From: Chromobotia macracanthus
Lineage: Eukaryota; Chordata; Actinopteri; Cypriniformes; Botiidae
Direction: 5' to 3'
Length of the DNA: 64,000 nucleotides
NCBI GenBank assembly: GCA_036877525.1
Contig: JAZGTH010000122.1
Coordinates: 436,501-500,500 of the forward strand
Positions 10,560 to 20,889 of the stretch are shown piece by piece. The notes beneath the pieces are model-generated. The model did not search any database. It was not told the origin of the DNA and saw only the letters and a program-made list of their open reading frames with translations. The translations under genes and the position numbers were made by a program. Within the stretch, counting starts at the first letter, position 1; every line of letters starts with the position of its first letter.

Positions 10560-11895
10560 ACAGTTTAAACTGTGAAGTGTCAGCGAGCAAGCTAATGGGG
10601 GCAGTAAGTGAGTAGATTTCTTCACTCAAGGGATTGGCCCCTCTCTCCCTAAAAGAGGAAGTTCTGTCCCTGAGCTCTTATGCCACCAGGTCTGCACCAA
10701 CACCTGACATAGCACGACAATGTTAGCCAATGTGTTTAGTATTGGTGTGCCTACACTTGTGTTTCATCCCCTAGCCTTCCATATTTGCCCCAAATCATGC
10801 ACTACCCCAAAGGCATATCTGCTGTCTGTGAAAATGTAACATCTCTTACCCTCAGCTATTTTGCAAAACCTCGGTGAGTGCAATTAGTTCTGCCACTTGT
10901 GCTGTGGTGTCATCAGGCAGTCCAGCTGCTTTTAAAACTTGATTTTCACCCACTATAGCATAAGATGCTCTTCTAACCCCTCCCACAATTTGTGAGAAGC
11001 CATCTACATACAGTGTTATGTCTGGATCAGAGACATATGCATCTTGTTGCCATAACTCAGGTTTGTCACATACATCCCTCATCCTCTTTTCTTTTTCCAT
11101 GCAGCAAGTTGAACAACACTTCCATATTTCTCATGCATGTATTGTCATCAGTACTACAAATCAAAATGTCATCTACATACTGAATTAAGGTTGACTGTCT
11201 GTCCCATTTGTCTAGTGTTGCTTTTTGGGCCTGATGATAAACTGTGGGATTGTTATGAAGTCCTTGCAGTTATCTATTCCATATATTTTTGCCCATTGCA
11301 TGTGAAACTGAACCAATCCTGACAGGATTCATGAAGGGGCACTGACCAAAATCCACTGGATATGACTATTACATAAAAAAAATTGTAGCATCATCTGGTA
11401 AACAGGAGAAAACAACAGAAGGATCAGCTACCAATGGTTTCATTTTATCAACATACTTGTTCTGTAATCAATTGCCTCCATTTACCATTTGGTTTCTTTA
11501 CAGGCCACATTGGTGAGTTGCTGCTGGAAGATGTTTTCCGAATTATTCCCTGTTTTTCCAAATTTAGCACTACCTCAGCAGCCGCTTTCTCTGCTTCTTT
11601 TCCCAATGGATACTGGGAAGCACTAGGGGGATCATTATCAGGGAATCATACAGGACTCATTTTTATAAGGCCAAACTCCCTCTGAACAGTCAACCAAGCA
11701 GGGTGCCCTGGATACGAAACGCTCTTCTCAGTAACTGTTTTTCTCAATGGGAATGACCCATCTCAGCCAAATTAATGTGTTCCTCTGCAGCTGCAGACTG
11801 CCTGGTAGTTTACACAATATGTCAAGGCCAAGTAGAGGCTGTGAGAGTGGCCCGACCCATACTGCAGCCAATACATCTGTAACCTCAATGGATAT
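10560..11895 (-). pseudogene. ERV pol remnant: protease end, RT, RNase H
   Basis: Read right to left: a protease C-terminus at about 11780-11880 (PLLGLDILCKL), the start of RT with AEKAAAEVVLNLEKQGIIRK and SPMWPVKKPNGKWRQL at about 11480-11640, and the RT active site YVDDIL at about 11165-11185. RNase H follows with DITLYVDGFSQ (about 11000-11035), AQVAELIALTEVLQ (about 10860-10900) and FTDSRYAFGVVHD near 10790-10830. All family hallmarks are present but spread over several frames with stops. Integrase is not found downstream. Confidence 0.82.
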
Positions 11896-12089
11896 CATAA
11901 TTATGTTTTACTTATATTTCTTAAGGAATATACGTGAGACAGGAGTGTGGGTTCAACCAGTGTTTTTCCATTTATTTTACTTAAGATAAGCACTACCCCA
12001 AAAACTTACAGAATTTGCGTACTTATCCCACAACATAGGAGGGTACAGGAACACAGAAGGGACAATTTGCATTTCGTAAATACACAACA
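11896..12089 (-). mobile_element. Ty3/Gypsy 3' LTR (left limit approximate)
   Basis: It starts with TGTTGTGTATTTACG at 12089, immediately after a purine-rich tract at about 12090-12105. An AATAAA signal is present on the minus strand near 11970. The far end is set where ERV protease sequence resumes and lacks a confirmed CA or target duplication. Confidence 0.55.
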
Positions 12090-12311
12090 TATTTCCTCCT
12101 TCCCAATTTTAAGCTATAAAGAAAATAAACATTACTTCAACAGTAATACTTGTGTAACTTAAATGTATATGCAAACATACATTTTCAGAAGATAACAATA
12201 GATGACAATATAACTTTTTTTTTACTAACTAGGGAAAGAGGGTAGACTACCTCTATTCCCAGACATAACCCTGGGGATTATTCTGCCCCAACACTGTGGG
12301 TTTGTCACTAA

Positions 12312-13080
12312 CTAGAGTGTCAGTCTATTAGGGGGTTGACGTTCTCTTTGAGGATATGATCGAGTCATCGGTGCACTCACAGTCACAGTCTTTTGACTGT
12401 TTGACAAGGGCATTGACGAACTTGTACCTGGAACAGTCTCTTTCACCTGACTTAGTGAAGTCTCAGTCAGTGCATTTTCAAAGGTTGGTGTGGAAGAATG
12501 CTCAGACAGCTGGTGGTAATCTGGAGCAATTTCTAGGTAAGGATCTGTCGTCGCTTGCTCTTTTGAGTCGTCACATGAATTTGCAGCTAGTAACTGGTCT
12601 ACATGTCTTTTCCAGATGAGATGACCATCAGCAAGTTCGACAGTGTAAGACACTAGCCCAGTTTGTGCAATCACCACTGCTGGTAACCTTCTGGCACCCC
12701 TTCCGTAGTTACGAGCTCACACTTTGTCTTCAGGTCTGAAACAATGTTGTTTCACTTTTAGACGTTGTTCCAGCTTGATGTTTTGTTGTGCTTGAACAGT
12801 CTGTTTTGTTTTCTGAGGTTTCAACAAATCCAGGTGAGTTGGCCAGATGTCTTTCTCCTCAATCTCAGAATCCACGCCTGGTCACCAGAGGTAGCTGCAG
12901 GCAATTTCTTTCATCCGAACTACTCCGCAGTGTCCAGAATGAAGCTCCTCCACTACTTGTTGTCTCAGTGGTGGTGGAATAATGACCCTGGATCCCCACA
13001 GTAGAAATCTAAAACCTTGGACATCACTGGGTCAGCATGCATGTGCTTTTTTTACCTGAGCTGCCGTTACAGGGGAATTG
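12312..13080 (-). pseudogene. Ty3/Gypsy integrase with catalytic core deleted
   Basis: Starting near 13010, the His/Cys zinc-binding part of integrase is readable (VVEELHSGHCGVVRMKEIA, then LW and a stop where WWPG is expected). Only a few residues later the sequence jumps to the region after the core (WPTHLDLLKPQK), then the GPL-like C-terminal tail (VSYTVELADGHLIWKRHVDQ) and a Ser/Thr-rich end at 12312. The roughly 150 residues that hold the D,D,E catalytic triad are missing, so this copy could not integrate by itself. Confidence 0.8.
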
Positions 13081-14620
13081 TCCACCTCTTTGAAATAGAA
13101 AATTTCTGCCTTGGCTGGTTCGGAATGAGTAGTGGGCAGTGGCAGTCAGGAGAGCCCGTCAGCGTTAGTATGATGTTCTGATCGTCTGTACTTAATATCA
13201 TACTGATACCCAGAAAGAAAAAGGGCCCAATGCTGAATCCTTGCAGCTGCAAGTGAAGGAATGCCCGAATGTGGGCCAAAGATGGAGGCGAGAAGTCTGT
13301 GATCTGATAGGAGTGTAAATCGCATTACAAACAAGAATTGATTTTTTTTTTTTTACTCCAAACACGATAGCAAGTACCTCACGTTCAATTTGGGCATAGT
13401 TGCATTCTGCCTTGCTCAAAGTTCATGAAGCAAAAGCGATGGGTTTTTCCTCACATGATGACATGATGTGTGACATCACTGACGCGTCACATGCAAGCTG
13501 CACTGGCAGAGCGGGGTTGAAGTGAATCAAAAATTCAGAGTGGGCTAAGGCTGTTTTCACCTCGTTGAAAGATTCCTCATATTTTTTAGTCCATTCCCAC
13601 TTTTTGGATTTATTCAGTAGGTCGTGCAACGGCTTTAGCCTGTTAGCTAGATTTGGCACAAATTTTGCATATTAAGTCAACAACCCCAAAAAAGACCGAA
13701 GCTGACTCACATTTTGTGGAGCTGGCGCTTCCACGATCACCTTCACCTTCGAGGGTGCCTTATGCAGTCCTGAACCATCAATCACGTGGCCCAAATACTC
13801 GACAGCAGGGCAGAAAAACTCACACTTGTCCTTTTTGACCTTTGCAGTCTCTGCAAGGTCTGGAAGCTCCAGGTTACTCAAATGTTCTTGGTCATCCTTT
13901 CCAGTGATAAGCAAATCATCAAGGTAACACTGCACCCCAGTCATCCCACTGAGGATGCGGTCAATTGTTCTTTGAAACAGTGCTGGCGCTTAGGTGATCC
14001 CAAATGGAAGTCTCTGATATTGATACATTCCTTTATGTGTCACAATGCTAAGGAGATCTTGCGATCTTGGATCCACATGCATCTGCAAGTATGCCTGGCA
14101 CAAATCGATTTTACTGAACCGTTGGCCACCAGCAAGACTGGAAAAAAGATCTTCTATAAGTGGCAGGGGATACTGCTCTGGGATCAGAACCAGATTTATG
14201 GTCACTTTAAAATCTCAGCATACATGAAAGGACCCATCCACCCACTCATTTTTTTTCTTTCCCGGCACAATTGGTGTAGTGCCCAGTCACTCATGTGTAC
14301 TGGACGCAAAACTCCAGCCTTTACCAGTCTGTCCAGTTCAGCTTCAGGTCTGGCTTTCATACACTTTGGTTGACTTCCTGGCTTTACTGTCAATTTTACT
14401 ACAATGTCCTTCATACGTCCAAGTCCATCACTGAACACATCCGAATATTTGTTTAGAATCTCTTGGAGTTTTGCATTTTTGCTAACTAGATGGACCTCTT
14501 GCCAATTCAACTTAATCTTTTCCAGCCAAGTCCTTCCAAGCAAGGCTGGGTGATTGCCCTCTATAACATACAGTGGTAGTTTTCTTCTTTGCATATTGAG
14601 TTCAACTGTCACCTCAATTA
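13067..14620 (-). pseudogene. Ty3/Gypsy reverse transcriptase and RNase H
   Basis: RT blocks appear in order. At about 14500 there is HPALLGRTWLEKIKLNW (end of protease/linker), then LDRLVKAGVLRPV at about 14350. RFSKIDLCQAYLQM follows at about 14090-14130, RLPFGI at about 14000, YLDDLLITG at about 13905-13930, and EYLGHVIDGSGLH at about 13750-13790. RNase H has LQLACDAS (13480-13510) and AQIEREVLAIVFG (13360-13400). Several frameshifts and a T-run at 13340-13353 break it. YLDD and the tether/RNase H arrangement are typical of Ty3/Gypsy. Confidence 0.88.
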
Positions 14621-14939
14621 TCCCTTTAACAGGAACTCAGCATCTCAGCAGTGTAGGTCTTTAATGTGATGTTGGATGGCTGAGGGGTGCGATGCAGCAG
14701 CGTTTTTTAAAATGTTTCTGACACCAATAAAAAACCCTAGCTCCTGTGTCCACCTGCATGCGTCCCATCATAGAGGAGTTACCCAGTAACCTCGTTCATT
14801 TCCTGAAACTGATAAAACACATAAAGGATCCTCGTCCACTGTTTCTGAATCACTTTATGTTTGCTGTGTGTTTTCTATTTGATTCACATGCTTTTGTTTG
14901 AGTTTCTGATATTGTTTCTTTTTGGGTTCTAGGTTTTTA

Positions 14940-15660
14940 CTTGGGTGTCTTTTTGTTTTTGCAGGCACGCTCAATGTGACCTCTCTTGCCACAATTTCTA
15001 CAGCTCATGTCCTTGCACCAACAATCTCCAGGCTGATGCCCCACTTTTCCGCATCGATAACATGCCTTTTCTGAATTTGACTTGTTCCTTGTGTCTGAAT
15101 AAACCTTGTGCACTTGGGCAGATGCACTTAGTTGTTGTGCTCTTTTGCAGCCATTTCCATAGATGTGTTGATTTCTATGGCCTTCTGTAATGTTAAGCTA
15201 CTTTCAGTTAGTAGTCGTTTTTGTATAGCCTCACTCCGAAGACCACAGACAAGCCTGTCACGTATAGTGTCACTCAGTGACTGGCCAAACTCACAAGAAA
15301 ACCGCTTCAAGACTGTCACAAATTGAGAGATAGATTCACCATCTTGCTGATGTCTTTTGTGGAATCTGAATCTCTCAGCTATAATCAGTGGTTTAGGTGA
15401 ATAGTGCTCTTTGAGTAAATTCACTATTTCCTGATAGGATTTGTCACCTGGTTTGTCCGGCTGTGTCAAACTCCGAAGCAGATTAAACATTTTCAAACCC
15501 ATGACACTCAGAAAAGTTGGAACTATAGCTTCGAATTTGATTTCATTTGCCAGCACAAAGTAGTCAAATGTTCAGTATAGGCACTACACTGTTCTATTGA
15601 TTCATCAAATGACCCAATACTACCGATTAATCCAGCCATTTTGTTTTACTCACTCCTCCC
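14940..15660 (-). pseudogene. Ty3/Gypsy gag
   Basis: On the minus strand a plausible start ATG near 15640 (MAGLIGSIGSFDES) leads, with one shift, into a retrotransposon gag domain. This has LANEIKFEAIVPTFLSVMG, LNLLKEHYSPKPLIIAERF-like helices, FCEFG and DRLVCGLRSEAIQKRLL. A Cys/His cluster on the minus strand at about 14985-15070 fits the nucleocapsid zinc knuckles. The gag domain frame is open for 142 residues (15556-15128). Confidence 0.82.
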
Positions 15661-15859
15661 TTTACGTTGCGATTCCTCTCTCCCTCTTAATCCGCATTCC
15701 GTCGTCTGCTTCTTTCTTGTCTTTCACTTTATTTCCTTCCAGCGAAGACAACTTATTTTGCTCTGACAGTCCAGCTCTTTACGGGGGCGCTGTATATTCA
15801 CTCTGCTTCTCTCTCGTGGAGGATAGCGTGGTCGGTACCAGGAATTCGGAACGCGAACA

Positions 15860-16660
15860 TCTTTATCTGTTATCTTTATCTTTACACTGGATATCTTTAC
15901 AAAAACAACAACTTTGTGTGGTACGAAATGATAACAATACCTATTATCAGATATTACCATAATCTCAGCCCCTGTGTCAATAAAAAAAATAATTTTATGC
16001 CCATCAATCAAAGCTATAGCATAAGACCCATCAGGATGGTGGTCAATCACATTTGATGTCCTCCCCCAGGGCACAGAGGGGACAGCATTCTAGTTTTCCA
16101 TTGTCTGGACAGTTGCTAATATTGCTTTTTCTGATTGCAGTAAATTTTGCAAACTTTGCACTGAGGGACTTGTCAGATTGAGATTCTGGCTTAGGGGTTT
16201 TAGATTTTCTGTCTTTTCTTTCAACCTTTCTTTCCCTACATTCCGATGCCCAATGTTCTTTTACTTTAGCCACTTGCTTCTCCAAACTTTCCAAATAGAG
16301 TTTTCCATTTACTACTCTCAGTTGCCCTATTAGTAAATCATTAGCCTTTTGCAGCCTTTGAACTCTATCATGACCTTCTTTCAATTCTTTCTTTTGTTGC
16401 CTTTCAATGATTCCATGCAATTGTCTGCCTTTCAAAATCAAAGCATGCACAACCTCATTTGACGGTTTCTTTTCATGGTTTCTGTGAAAACTTTCAAAGG
16501 TTCATTAACTGTCCAAGCTTCCCCATGTTCTAAGCATTTCAATAGCACATTTTGCACTTTACAGTAATCAGATTCCTCCACCCCAGACTCTAACTTCTCC
16601 ATTTTCATAGATTTCTTAAAGCAGCAGCTAACGGATGTACTCACTCACTGGTGGTACTTT
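15860..16660 (-). pseudogene. ERV gag region and protease N-terminus
   Basis: From 16644 down, three overlapping broken frames are visible. They are rich in Lys/Glu and include a probable coiled coil (about 16430-16210, LKEGHDRVQRLQKANDLL). A protease start follows with YAIALIDGHKIIFFIDTGAE at about 15970-16020, which holds the catalytic Asp-Thr-Gly. The protease is cut off near 15870 by the Ty3/Gypsy insertion and its C-terminus is found at 11780-11880. The gag part is recognised by position and composition only. Confidence 0.65.
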
Positions 16661-16949
16661 AAATGATTATTTATCATTTATTTATTAATAATCTGTGCCC
16701 TTTGAAGGCTCTCTTACCCAGGCAGAATAGCCAACATCTCTGGTCTGAACCTCTGATGGTTAGACGATTTGGTGGTACCTCAATCTGTCACACTCTCATT
16801 TGACAAATCAGTGCCACTGTGCCACCTCAATCCGTCAAAATCAGGGTAAGTCATTCTTCTTTGCTTTAATCTGCAACTCCAAATGCACCATCTAGCCACT
16901 GTGTAGGCACATTAAATTGCAGCAACACCATATAGTTACAGGTTTCACA

Positions 16950-16977
16950 CAGGTTTCATCTTGCCCTGATGCCAAAA
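16950..16977 (-). other. Probable primer-binding site
   Basis: Directly inside the LTR on the minus strand the sequence reads tttTGGCATCAGGGCAAG. This begins with the TGG expected of a site pairing with a tRNA 3' end and resembles the TGGTATCAGAGC-type (tRNA-Met) sites. The tRNA assignment is only a suggestion. Confidence 0.5.
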
Positions 16978-17278
16978 TGTTAGATCATGAATGAAGAAAC
17001 GAGGAGGCCAGGGGGAGATGAGGAGGCTTTTATTAAAGACATTTACTGTTAAAGTGTCATCTTAGAAAAAGACTGAGTACACAGAAATCACAACTACATA
17101 TATCTCTCTGCCTGCTCAAGCATTTAGTATACTTACCAGTTCCCAGGTGCACCATATATTCTTTATTATTTCTTAACAGAAACATAGGAGGTAGTTCAGC
17201 CTTACATAAAGCTTTGATTATGTTACACAGCATAAAAAGAAAAAAATGGAAATTTATAATACTACTTATGTCCCCACA
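16978..17278 (-). mobile_element. ERV 5' LTR, 301 bp
   Basis: It has TG...CA ends (TGTGGGGACATAAG at 17278 and GATCTAACA at 16978, minus strand). An AATAAA signal sits near the 3' end (ctttaataaaagcc, about 17030) and a CT-rich U5 precedes the CA. A related U5 end is found on the plus strand at 39540-39611, and the same TGTGGGGACATAAG start occurs at 35561 next to a purine tract. Confidence 0.85.
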
Positions 17279-17289
17279 CCAGCAATCAT

Positions 17290-17470
17290 GCCCCTTTAGG
17301 TGTGAAATGTGGGGCACGTGTCCGTGGGGCCCCAGTGGGATAGCCAAAAGTGTGGGATAGCACAAATCAGTGTGGACCCCAAGGGCTAGTTGTGGGCCCA
17401 CAGAATGCCCACACTGTGGGCTGGTGTGGGTACAGTGGGCAAAGTGTGGGGAAATGTTCTGCATATACAG
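17290..17470. repeat. GT-rich short-motif array (tgtggg)
   Basis: The motif gtgtggg or gtggggc appears about ten times, partly as inverted pairs (gggcccac, cccacactgtggg). It is low-complexity rather than a strict tandem repeat. No coding function is suggested. Confidence 0.7.
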
Positions 17471-18039
17471 AAAGCAGTAATAATGGGAGTCATATTTTAA
17501 ATAATTAATTCACAGCCAATAATAATAAAATATATACGTTTTATTTTATTTTAACAAAAATAGCAATAAAACAATAAAAACAACAATGAAAACCAATTTA
17601 AAACAAGCAATCCACAGAAAGCTAACAAAACAGAACACATGTAAAAGTAAATCAAAACTGTCACGTTAGAGGCAGTGGAGACCCTTATTGCCCATCTAAC
17701 CCCTTTCTTGCTGTCCCTCATCCCTGTGCCTTGCATTGCGGAGCCATGTTTTAATACAGGCCTCTACCTCACATACTGTAGCTCAGCAGTATTTTGTCAC
17801 AGCATCTAAGTGTGAAAGAAAACAAATTGAATTACAAATGTTATAAACAAAACAAGAGTTGTTCAAGTACTGTTAAGAGATTTGAACCTTATAAAGCTTC
17901 AAAAGAGATATATTTGTATAAGCACACAGTACAACAAAAAAAATCAATTACTTTGCAATATATAATTCATGTTTAATATGTTTAAATGGCCTTCTCTGGA
18001 TAACTTAATGCTTTAAGTTGTTTATTAAGACATTTATAA
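17471..18039. other. No gene recognised
   Basis: AT-rich, non-coding stretch between the ERV LTR and the DIRS element. No recognisable repeat ends. Confidence 0.4.
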
Positions 18040-18689
18040 GGCATTTAGCTGTGATTGATCTACATGCAAATAAGTTCCTGACACTCAGTCTGGCCCTGCC
18101 TATGAATCTTCTCTGTCTCCCGCCCCACTGAGAATGTCTCGGGTTCCCTGAGATGAGATGCTGCGTCAGCTTGACACTCTGGGGAACGCGCTTCAGGTGC
18201 GCCCGAGTCTAAACACTTGTAAAATCAGGCCTATTTTAGGCAGGTCAAGTTCACGTGACGTAGTATTGTGCGCCACAATGCCCTTAAAAGGCGCCTACAA
18301 AATACATAATCAGCTTCAAGTCTGAAAGAAGGCCGTGCAGGCAAGACCAAAGTGTGGCAAAGCAACGCAGCATCTTGTTCCCTATCTCAGGTAATCGGGT
18401 TACATACGTACCCTGAGACATTACGTTTTGAGGGAACTCTGCGCTGCGTCAGCTTGACGCTATGGGGAAGTAATACCCACTACGCCACAGTGAGGGAAGG
18501 CCTGCCCCAAATGCTGTGAAATATTGGCACGTGAACATCAGGAGCAGACTTAGACTTGTCAATCCAGGAGGACCTAAGTGCCTGGAGTTGAATTCAAGTC
18601 TAAGCTGTAAAATCAAATAAATTTGTGCAGAGAGGACCAGCTTGTCGCAGCACAAACATCACTTAGAAATGCTCCCCTAGACAGAGCTT

Positions 18690-19097
18690 TAGATGATGCT
18701 ACACCCCTGGTACAATGGGCTCTTTATGCCCAAAGGTGACTGACTCACAGGCCTCATAAGCCAGGGTAACAGCATGTGTGACCCAGTGAGATAAGCACTG
18801 TTTAGTGATCGCATTGTCTCGGTTGCATCCACAAAAAAACAGACTAAGAGTCGAGAGGTCTTACACCACTGGCCTGAGCAGTGGCAATAGGTCCTCAAGC
18901 TCTAACTGGACGAAGTAAGTGAAGCCTTTCATGATCCGGCAACATGCAGAAAAGCCTGTCTTCCAATACAGGCTCCATTGACAGGTTGGTGGCAAGTAGA
19001 TACAGCGGCCATGTAAACCCTTGAGGGTAGCCAGGGCCAACCCTGCAGAGAAGCGCCCTTGAAGAAGCTTCAGCGCTGAACCAACAGGGCAGTTCAC
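18690..19097 (-). pseudogene. DIRS tyrosine recombinase remnant
   Basis: The frames at 19097-18861 and 18898-18689 resemble the DIRS YR domain: an N-terminal helical part, then a stretch corresponding to the DAIALAYEAC region and a degraded ...GIKSPLYQG where the HxxR box (HSTRG) is expected. The catalytic His is not preserved in the readable frame, so the enzyme would be dead. Confidence 0.65.
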
Positions 19098-19392
19098 CTG
19101 GTCAACATGGTGTCGGCCACATCATGACATGAGCTGCTACTTCAGGGCATACGATTTAGTAGATGAAGCTCTGGAACTCAGAATGGTCTCTACAACCTAG
19201 GTTGAGAGATCAGAACTTAAGAGCTGGCTCCCCTCAGGGACCAGACCCAGTTTCTAAATCTTCGCTGGAGGTAAAAAAAAAATCAACCTTCTGGACTGGG
19301 AGCTCCCAAGGGACGTCTAGGAGAATCATTATGTTTGAGATCCAGATTTGGTACAGCCAGAATGGTGCTATCAGAAGTAGACAAACTTGGTC

Positions 19393-19862
19393 CTAGCGAA
19401 CCTGGCTAGGACTTCCAGGAGCAAGACTATCAGGGAAATGCCTCGGCCACATCTGCACCATGGCATCCAACCCCAGAGGAGCTGGATAAATGAACCAGAG
19501 GGGACAGTGTGTCGACTCATCAGAGGCGAACAGATCCACTTCTATTAAGTCATACCTCTTCCAAATGGACTCCACCACTCATGGTTAAGTCTCCATTCCC
19601 CAGATCACAGCCCCTGCCTTGACAGAATATCTGCTCCCAGATTTGCATGCCCTGTGATGTTCATCGCTCAAAGAAGGATCTGCTGCACCAGCCTTATCAG
19701 GGGGTGCGAACGCCTGGTGATGTATGAGACCACAGTGGTGTTGTCTGTATGGACTAAGACGTGTTGGCCCTTGAGGTGTGGGAGGAAGTGTTTCAGAACC
19801 AGAAACACTACCTTGATTTCCAGGCAGTTATTTGCCAGGAGAGATAAGGGCCCTCCCACCAA
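19393..19862 (-). pseudogene. DIRS RNase H and connection region
   Basis: At 19862-19668 the frame reads ANNCLEIKVVFLVLKHFLP, LKGQHVLVHTDNTTVVSYI, then LVQQILL. This is the DIRS RNase H core, with the HTDNTTVVSYI acidic block. At 19578-19393 it continues as IWKRYDLIEVDLFASDESTH and PLGLDAMVQMWPR, the conserved segment between RNase H and recombinase. The second catalytic block is weak. Confidence 0.85.
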
Positions 19863-19939
19863 CTACAGACTGGGCGGCCATCGAAACCCGCACCCAAGCC
19901 CATGAGGAAAGCGCCCGTCGTAAGAATCCTGTGACGATA

Positions 19940-20290
19940 TAACGCGCCTAGAGTGGGACTCAAGGTGACTGAAGCCCTCGGCACATAAGTTTTACCACCC
20001 TTAGTGGGTGTTTTTTGGGATTAACCCATTTTTTCTTAGCCAAGAATGGGCCCCCAAGAGTGGGACCCAGGGTCTCAGCCACATAGAAAGGGTATGAAGC
20101 CCTTGGTGCGTAACCCTCACCACCCTTAGTGGGTGGATTTTAGGATGAAACCCATTTTTCCTTAGCCAGGAGTGGGACCCAAGGTAAAAACCGGGGTCTG
20201 AGGCACATAGAAAGGGTACAAACCCCTTGGCGCGTAACCCTTACCACCCTTCGTGGGTGGATTTTGGGATTATCCCATCTTTCCTTAACC
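19940..20290. repeat. Tandem repeat, about 125-bp unit, nearly three copies
   Basis: Units begin at accaccctt at 19994, 20119 and 20243 (spacings 125 and 124 bases). They share tgggtg, aacccat, cttagcca, gtgggacc, cacatagaaaggg and gcgtaaccct. The first bases (19940-19993) look like the tail of a further unit and the third copy is incomplete. The array lies inside the DIRS element between RT and RNase H. Confidence 0.9.
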
Positions 20291-20499
20291 AGAACTGAAA
20301 TGATCTCATGTGTAGCAGGCCCAACGAAATCACACTGGCCACTGCTGCCATAAGTCCTAACAGCCTCTGAACCTGGAGGACTGTCAGGTGACAGCTTAGC
20401 AGAATGCTGCCCACAGCTGCAAGGACTTCACATGTGCAGGAGACAATTGTGCCCGCATCATAGTGGAGTCCTAAATTACACCTAGAAAAGTAGTTCTCT

Positions 20500-20880
20500 A
20501 AACAGGAGAAAGCATACTCTTTTTAGGGTCAAGTGTTAGACCTAAGCACCTCCAAAGGAGCCAGGGCTGCATCCATGCACTTCGTGAAGGTGCAATAGGG
20601 CTAGGCCGAAAGGAAGGAAGCACTCAATACTGGTAAGCTTTGTCCCCGAAAGCGAACCTGAGAAACTTCCTGTGTTCTGGCAAAATCTCAATGCGAAAGT
20701 ACACGTCCTTCAGATCTATCATGACAAACCAGTCCTCGGACTGAATTTGACACACAATCTGCTTGAGCGTCAACATCTTGAATCTGCATCAGAGCGATTA
20801 AATGCAGCAAATCCAACAACCTCTACTGGACTTGTATCCAAGAGTGTCATCAAGGCAGCACAAGGCACTGTGGGCCGAGC
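20500..20880 (-). pseudogene. DIRS reverse transcriptase fragment
   Basis: The minus-strand frame gives FKMLTLKQIVCQIQSEDWFV, then MIDLKDVYFRIEI with the catalytic-site Asp, then HRKFLRFAFGDKAYQY. After a shift it gives LPFGLA near 20600. This matches the fingers/palm start of DIRS-type RT. The YxDD block downstream was not found. Confidence 0.8.
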
Positions 20881-20889
20881 TTAGATTCA

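Larger units (their letters stand above)
11896..15860 (-). mobile_element. Ty3/Gypsy retrotransposon inserted in the ERV protease
   Basis: The element reads right to left as gag, zinc knuckle, protease/RT, RNase H, a truncated integrase and a C-terminal tail. A purine tract (gggaaggaggaaa) and an LTR start (TGTTGTG at 12089) follow. The ERV protease frame breaks off on its right side near 15870 and resumes on its left side near 11880, so the insertion is younger than the ERV. The 3' LTR is visible; a matching 5' LTR could not be delimited, so both outer limits are approximate. Confidence 0.8.
7064..17278 (-). mobile_element. Class I-like endogenous retrovirus, split by nested insertions
   Basis: Reading right to left I find, in order: a 5' LTR (16978-17278), a primer-binding-site-like segment, gag-region and protease pieces (15860-16660), pol pieces with RT and RNase H (10560-11895), env pieces (8379-10500) and a 3' LTR scrap (7064-7122). 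The order and orientation match one provirus. It is interrupted by a Ty3/Gypsy element (about 11896-15860), an LTR-like element with an L2 inside it (9064-9820) and a Tc1 element (7123-8378). Integrase is not recognisable between RNase H and env, so part of pol appears deleted. All reading frames are broken. Assignment to ERV1 (gamma/epsilon-like) rests on the protease DTGA, RT YVDDIL and the TM domain style. Confidence 0.75.
18040..20884 (-). mobile_element. DIRS-type tyrosine-recombinase retrotransposon (degenerate)
   Basis: Read right to left the element shows an RT, an RNase H and a tyrosine recombinase, the content that defines DIRS elements (no integrase or LTRs). Its left flank carries the related segments gctgcgtcagcttgacact (about 18160) and gctgcgtcagcttgacgct (about 18442) together with cctatctcaggtaatcggg. 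These are likely the terminal and internal complementary regions. All domains are frame-broken. Confidence 0.82.

Noticed and set aside
12356..12619. Plus-strand 87-residue frame
   Set aside because: Antisense of the Ty3/Gypsy C-terminal tail; no domain or codon pattern of its own.
17057..17464. 135-residue minus-strand frame over the ERV LTR and GT-rich array
   Set aside because: It spans LTR and simple repeat; no protein similarity seen.
17290..17470. Possible CRISPR-like or regulatory array
   Set aside because: The repeats are short, irregular and low-complexity, and the sequence is vertebrate.
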